Assembly: GCA_022009855.1 (NCBI GenBank)
Contig: CP091727.1
Span: 558,001-622,000, forward strand
DNA from: Lentisphaeria bacterium
GTDB lineage: Bacteria > Verrucomicrobiota > Lentisphaeria > Victivallales > Victivallaceae
DNA length: 64,000 bases
Direction: 5' to 3'
Part shown: in pieces, positions 59,595 through 64,000 of the stretch
Layout: the number at the start of each line of letters is the position of its first letter
Numbering within the stretch: the stretch's first letter is position 1
The notes under the pieces: model-generated
The model's database searches: none
What the model saw: the letters and a program-made list of their open reading frames with translations, nothing else
What the model was told of the DNA's origin: nothing
Made by a program: the position numbers and the translations under genes

Positions 59595-60782
59595 ATGAAG
59601 ATCACCGCGATCAAAACCTTTGTCATGGACGCCTTTCGAACCAACTGGACCTTTGTGAAAGTGGAAACCGACGAGGGGCTGTACGGCTGGGGAGAAGCCT
59701 CGCTGGGAACGCAGGAGGGGCCCTCTCCGGCTGTGTCGAAGACCTGGAAACGGCTGATCGTCGGCCGCGATCCGAGGGAGATCGAAAAAATGTGCTTCGA
59801 GGTCTACCGCGACATCTACTGGAAGGGGGGCCGGTGCTCATGTCCGCGATCAGCGGAATCGAGATGGCGATGTGGGACATCACCGGGAAATATTTCAACG
59901 CCCCGGTCTACGCCCTGATGGGCGGCAAGATGCGCGATTCCGTGCGGATGTACGCAAACGCCTGGTTCGTCGGCGCCAGGACTCCGGAGGAGTTCGCCGC
60001 CGCTGCGTGGAAAACCGCCGCGCTCGGCGTCACGGCATTGAAGTGGGATCCCTTCGGCAAGGCCCATATGACGATCGGCAACCGGGAGCTCGACCAGGCC
60101 TCCGCAATCGTCGGCGCGGTCCGGGAGGCGGTCGGTCCGGAGGTCGATCTCCTGATCGAATGCCACGGCCGCTTCAACGGCTGCACCGCCCTGCGGATCG
60201 CCCGCGAACTCGCGCAGTACAACATCATGCTGATGGAGGAGCCGTGCCCGCCGGACAACCTTGCCGTACTGGCGGAGATCCGCTCCCGTTCGCCGATTCC
60301 GATTTCCGCCGGGGGAGCGGGTCTACACCAAGTTCGGCTTCGAGGAGCTCTTCTCGCGGAACGCGGTCGACATCGCCCAGCCGGACATCTTCCACACCGG
60401 CGGCATGTTTGAATCGAAGAAGATCGCGGCGATGGCCGAGGCGAAACACATTCCGGTCTCGTTCCACAATCCGAGCGGGCCGGTCTCCAACGCGGCGATT
60501 CTCCAGCTCGCCGCCTGCACGCCGAATTTCCTCATCCACGAAATCATGCTCACGGACGGAAGTTTCCGGAAACGCATCACCGACGAATGCGTTGAATTCG
60601 ACCGGGGGTGCATTCGCATTCCCGACCGGCCGGGGCTGGGAATCGAAGTGAATGAATCCGTCCTCGCGGAGTACCCTTACAAACCGCGCAATCTGCGCCA
60701 CTACACCGGCAACGTCACCGACATCCGCCCGAAAGGCGACACGGTCTATTACTTCAAGGGGCTGGAACATGAAACTTTCTGA
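59595..60782 (+). CDS. Mandelate racemase/enolase-superfamily dehydratase, galactonate-dehydratase-like
   Basis: WTFVKVETDEGLYGWGEASL is the enolase-superfamily capping start. Barrel residues include GVTALKWDPFGKAH (Lys), DLLIECHGRFNG (first metal ligand), IMLMEEPCPPDN (second), ISAGERVYTKFGFEE (third) and VSFHNPSGPVSNAA (catalytic His). This arrangement fits the D-galactonate dehydratase group, which makes 2-keto-3-deoxy-sugar acids. Breaks at G runs near 59828 and 60310. It overlaps the aldolase start by 14 bases. Gluconate, arabinonate or another aldonate remain possible substrates. Confidence 0.82.
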
Positions 60783-61413
60783 AGAGCTCGGGCAGGCGCG
60801 GTTTCTCGCGATTCTGCGCCACATTCCGAAGGAACGGATTCTCTTCTGTGCGGAGGTGTTCGCCTCGCGGGGCGGAAAATTTCTCGAAATCACCTTCGAC
60901 CCCTCCGATTCCGAAACGCTCCGCCATACGGGAGGTGCGATCCGGGCGCTCCGGCAGGAGTTTCCTCAACTTCACATCGGCGCCGGAACGGTGCTCAATG
61001 TCCCGATGGCGGAGGCGGCGGCGGACGCGGGAGCGGAATTCCTCGTTTCACCGGCCTGCTCTCCGGCGGTGATCGAAACGGCGCACCGCCGGGGGGCGGC
61101 CGTGATTCCGGGCGCGCTCACCCCGAATGAAATTCTGCATGCATGGGAGGCGGGCGCGGATCTGGTCAAACTGTTCCCGATTCTTCCGGGGCAGGAACAA
61201 TACGTAAAAACGGTGATGGCGCCGCTGTCGCACATCCCGTTCATCGTAACCGGCGGAGTGACTCCGGAGACACTCCGTTCCATGCTGGCGACCGGGGCGG
61301 TCGCGGTCGGGGCGGGGGCATCGGTTTTTCCGCCGGCACCGGTGGAACGGCGGGACCGGACCGCCCTCGCCCGGCAGATAGAACTTCATCTCAGGGAGAT
61401 TGTACATGGCTGA
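60769..61413 (+). CDS. KDPG/KDPGal-type aldolase
   Basis: The intact 214-residue frame starts MKLSEELGQARFLAILRHIP. It shows FLEITFDPSDSETLRHTGGA (catalytic Glu), HIGAGTVLNV, GAEFLVSPACSPAVIETAHR and GADLVKLFPILPGQEQYVK (Schiff-base Lys), as in Eda-type aldolases. It splits a 2-keto-3-deoxy sugar acid (phosphorylated in the classical case) into pyruvate and an aldehyde. No kinase is in the window, so substrate phosphorylation is unresolved. It is coupled to the dehydratase before it and overlaps the SDR after it by 8 bases. Confidence 0.87.
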   Translation: MKLSEELGQARFLAILRHIPKERILFCAEVFASRGGKFLEITFDPSDSETLRHTGGAIRALRQEFPQLHIGAGTVLNVPMAEAAADAGAEFLVSPACSPAVIETAHRRGAAVIPGALTPNEILHAWEAGADLVKLFPILPGQEQYVKTVMAPLSHIPFIVTGGVTPETLRSMLATGAVAVGAGASVFPPAPVERRDRTALARQIELHLREIVHG

Positions 61414-62149
61414 CAAACTTGCAGAAAGAGTGGCTCTCGTCACCGGCTCGGCGCAGGGGCTCGGACGCGTCATCGCAGAAGCGCTGGCCAAACAGGGCTG
61501 CCGGGTGCTGATCAACTGCGCCCATTCGCCGGAAAAGGCGGAAAAGGTATGCATCGATCTGCGGCAGAAGGGATTCTCCGCCGACACGCTGATCTTCGAC
61601 ATCACCGATGAGGCGGAAGTGCATCGGGCAATCGGCGGAATGGCGATCGACATTCTGGTCAACAACGCCCGGCAGGACCCCTACAAACGTCCGGCGGGCA
61701 TGAGCGACGGCGCCTGGTTCCACCACCTGCTGAACGTCAATCTGACCGGCGCCTATCTCTGTGCGCAAGCGGTCAAAGAGGGGATGAAGCGCCGCTGCTG
61801 GGGGCGGATTCTGAATGTTTCGAGCGTGCAGGCACACATCGGGATGGAGGAGCGGCTGCTGCCCTATGCGGTTTCAAAGGCGGGAATGCACGCGTTGACC
61901 CGCTGCCTCGCGCTGGAGCTGGGAGAGTTCGGCATCACCGTCAACACGCTGGCCCCGGGAATGGTGGAGACGGAAAACATTCACAACCGCCTCTCCGACG
62001 AGGAGATCGAGCGGAAGCTGCAACGCTTTCCGCTCCATCGCGCGGCCACCGCGGAAGAGGTGGCGGAAGCGGCGGTCAACACTCTCCGCTGCGGCGCGAT
62101 GACCGGGGAAACGGTAAACATCAACAGCGGCGTCTACTTTGCGCCGTAA
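61406..62149 (+). CDS. Short-chain dehydrogenase/reductase
   Basis: VALVTGSAQGLGRVIAEALA is the cofactor motif. DILVNNARQDPY replaces the usual NNAG with NNAR. LNVSSVQAHIGMEERLLPYA and VSKAGMHALTRCLALELGEF carry Ser and the YxxxK pair, and TVNTLAPGMVETENIHNRLS follows. The frame is intact, 247 residues. It overlaps the aldolase by 8 bases, so the three enzymes form one operon. It may oxidise the free sugar to the aldonate or reduce the aldehyde product. Confidence 0.86.
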   Translation: MADKLAERVALVTGSAQGLGRVIAEALAKQGCRVLINCAHSPEKAEKVCIDLRQKGFSADTLIFDITDEAEVHRAIGGMAIDILVNNARQDPYKRPAGMSDGAWFHHLLNVNLTGAYLCAQAVKEGMKRRCWGRILNVSSVQAHIGMEERLLPYAVSKAGMHALTRCLALELGEFGITVNTLAPGMVETENIHNRLSDEEIERKLQRFPLHRAATAEEVAEAAVNTLRCGAMTGETVNINSGVYFAP

Positions 62150-62283
62150 CACAAAAAAGGGAGAAACAGGAGATGCTGGAGAGAGTGAGGGCACGGCTGG
62201 ATGCGGTGGATGTCGTCGATCTACCGGTTCCGCGTAAGGACTTCTGGACGGATCCGAATCATTTCAATCTGGAGGAGGATCCG

Positions 62284-63013
62284 ATGGAGCGGAGAATCAA
62301 ATTTTTCACTCTCGTAGAACTCCTGGTCGTAATTGCGATCATCGCCATCCTTGTCGCGCTCCTGCTTCCTGCTCTGGGAAAGGCAAGGTCAATGGCATCA
62401 AGTATTGCCTGCGCTGGCAATCTCAAGCAGACAGGGCTGCTTCTTTCCATGTATGCCCAGCAGAACAGCGATTTTATTCCGTTTTATCAGCCTGGTTGTG
62501 AAGCAAGGGATTTTGTCCCTCTCCTGCTGGAAAGGGTTTCGAAAGGAAGTTTCACGGAAGGAGTGGATCAAACGGACTCTCTCAAGGGCGTTTTCTTCTG
62601 CCCCAACACCCCTCGTCTGGCGAATGCCGCATTCTACCGGAACAGTTACAGTCCGACACGCGGCCCCGCCAACTCCGCGCTTCCCCGTGCAGGAGGACTC
62701 TATTTTCTGAATGGAAGCTCCTATCGCCCCCCGCAAACTGGGGATGGTCAACCCCTCTTCCGTAGCCGTTGCCGAGTCGAAGATGGAAATTTTCAGTAAC
62801 TGGAACAATCTCTGTTCAGCAGGAATTCCAGACGCGTACAAGACCAATCAAGCCCGGAGTCTTCCTCCGGATTCATCCGGAATCGTGGATTATATGCGGC
62901 ATAATCTAAAAGCAAATTTTCTGTACGCGGGAGGCCATTTGAAGAGTCACCTCCTGGGAACACAGTTCCATTCCGCCGCCGCGACCCCGGCCATCTTCTG
63001 GACCGAAAAATAA
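62284..63013 (+). CDS. Pseudopilin with modified H-X9-GG motif
   Basis: GGAGGAGG precedes the ATG at 62284. The leader MERRIKF is followed by FTLVELLVVIAIIAILVALL and LPALGKARSMASSIACAGNL. Near the end is HNLKANFLYAGGHLKSHL, where Gly replaces the Asp of the DG motif. Phe is at -1. One break near 62730. An in-frame ATG at 62173 with its own AGGAG would add 37 residues (MLERVRARLDAVDVVDLPVP and beyond). It links the sugar-acid enzymes to the downstream hydrolase. Confidence 0.78.
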
Positions 63014-63040
63014 ATCAGCCGACACACGGGGAGCCCCCTC

Positions 63041-64000
63041 ATGAAAAAAAATTCTGTTTTCTCTCAGCCTTCTTCTACTCCTTCCCTCCGGTACACAAAG
63101 CCAGGACGGAGCCGGGCACCAGTGGCGGTCTATCCACGCCGACCGGCTGAGAATTCAGGCGGGCAGTGCTCTGGATCTCACGGAAAATTCGAAACTTCCA
63201 CGTCTTCCGGACGGGACACTTCCACGTTTGGAGATCCGACAGGACGGCAAACTTTCCTCGCGGCTGATGGGATTCAATTGCGGTGGCTTCTTCCAGTTTC
63301 CCGGCAATCCCTACCCGCAGCCGACCCGGGAGGAGGTATCCGCATTTGTCCTGGCGACACGTCGTCAGGGGTACAATGCAATTCGATTTTTCGATGCCGA
63401 TAAACTCTGTACTCAGCAGAATTTCCTGCCGGATGAAGAACGGTTTTCCCTGCTGGATCACCTGCTGGCGGAGTTCGGCAGGAACGGGATATATTGTTAT
63501 CTCCCGATCGCCGCATACCATGTTTTTCAAAAAGACTCGGCCGAATCACGTAAAAAACACAATTCCAACGATATGAAGCTGCGCATGTATCTCGGCGATC
63601 CGGCAGTGCGGAATGCATGGGCATTCGGAGTACGCACGCTTCTGAACCGTCGCAACAGCTGTAACGGAAAACTCTATCGGGATGACACGACAATCGGCGT
63701 GATTGAGTTCTGGAACGAATTGGAAGGTGGTTTGATCTGGGGAAAACTCGCCCCGGAAACATTGAAAATTGCAACGGGAAAAATTCCGGGAATATCTCAG
63801 GAAAAAATATCCGACGCGGAACTCGTTGAAACAAGCAACCGGCATGGAGTCTTTCGAATCAGTCCGGGTTCCATCCCGAATGCTGGGCGGCCTCGGAAAG
63901 ACACCGCTTGACCGGGAGCTTCTGCTTTTCACCGGCTCCATTGCCCGGGAATGCTTCGACTGGTGCAGTTCCACTGTACGAGCAACCGGATACCGGGGGC
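63041..64000 (+). CDS. Secreted GH5-like glycoside hydrolase (3' end beyond window)
   Basis: Shortening the run of eight As near 63050 by one base gives the signal peptide MKKILFSLSLLLLLPSGTQS. The barrel follows: RLMGFNCGGFFQFPGNPY, GYNAIRFFDADKLCTQQNFL, LLAEFGRNGIYCYLPIAAYH and VIEFWNELEGGLIWGK (acid/base Glu in NE). A second break near 63845 leads to ESVRVPSRMLGGLGKTPLDR, which stays open to the window edge, so the nucleophile region is not seen. It lies 27 bases after the pseudopilin in the sugar-acid operon. Confidence 0.72.

Noticed and set aside
1..64000. Widespread programmed frameshifting as an explanation for the split genes
   Set aside because: Breaks go both ways, fall in ordinary runs without slippery-site/stem arrangements, and occur even in a tRNA, so error is simpler.
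1..64000. CRISPR arrays, prophage and toxin-antitoxin loci
   Set aside because: No regularly spaced repeats, phage structural genes or small paired toxin-antitoxin frames were found.

Overview
The window looks like chromosome from a Lentisphaerota (Victivallis-like, PVC superphylum) anaerobe. The evidence is: five pseudopilins of the 'prepilin N-terminal plus H-X9-DG' type, each beside secreted glycoside hydrolases; many AraC/LacI/IclR-type sugar regulators; a sodium-pump decarboxylase operon; and a GC-rich sequence with conventional Shine-Dalgarno sites. The lineage is an inference from gene content, not a database match.

Layout. 1-16 kb: polysaccharide-utilisation genes (beta-galactosidase-like, GH39/GH5-like, GH99-like and GH28 enzymes, two pseudopilins, two AraC and one LacI regulator), one intact IS transposase and a GH5 remnant. 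15.6-17.0 kb: MATE exporter. 17.1-34.6 kb: a complete-looking Tad/Flp (type IVc) pilus or secretion locus built as two convergent operons. The rightward operon has two Flp pilins, an intrinsic terminator, prepilin peptidase, TadE/TadG-like proteins, a CpaF ATPase and a Ser/Thr kinase. The leftward operon has CpaB, the CpaC secretin, an FHA-CpaF fusion, TadB, TadC, two FHA-transmembrane proteins, a third pilin-like protein and an HExxH membrane protease. The two operons overlap tail to tail. 34.8-38.3 kb: conserved housekeeping block rpmH-rnpA-yidD-yidC-jag-tRNA-Pro. 39-43 kb: iclR, an SDR and an FAD oxidoreductase. 44-50.4 kb: GH51, pseudopilin and GH39-like genes, with a divergent AraC gene. 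50.6-54.6 kb: an unknown membrane-anchored protein and oadABG. 54.9-64 kb: two further sugar cassettes, one with a galactonate-dehydratase-like enzyme, a KDPG-type aldolase and an SDR.

How the genes work together. Sugar genes come in repeated cassettes of one regulator, one pseudopilin and one or two extracellular hydrolases, with catabolic enzymes in the last. The Tad locus couples pilus motors to phosphothreonine signalling: a kinase, three FHA proteins (one fused to a motor ATPase) and a protease.

Sequence quality. Most genes carry one or more single-base frame breaks, usually in G, C, A or T runs. Even tRNA-Pro has an extra G in its acceptor stem. I read these as sequencing or consensus errors rather than decay, so genes are given at full span with the breaks noted. 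Break positions are approximate, because I placed them by following the protein from one frame to the next.
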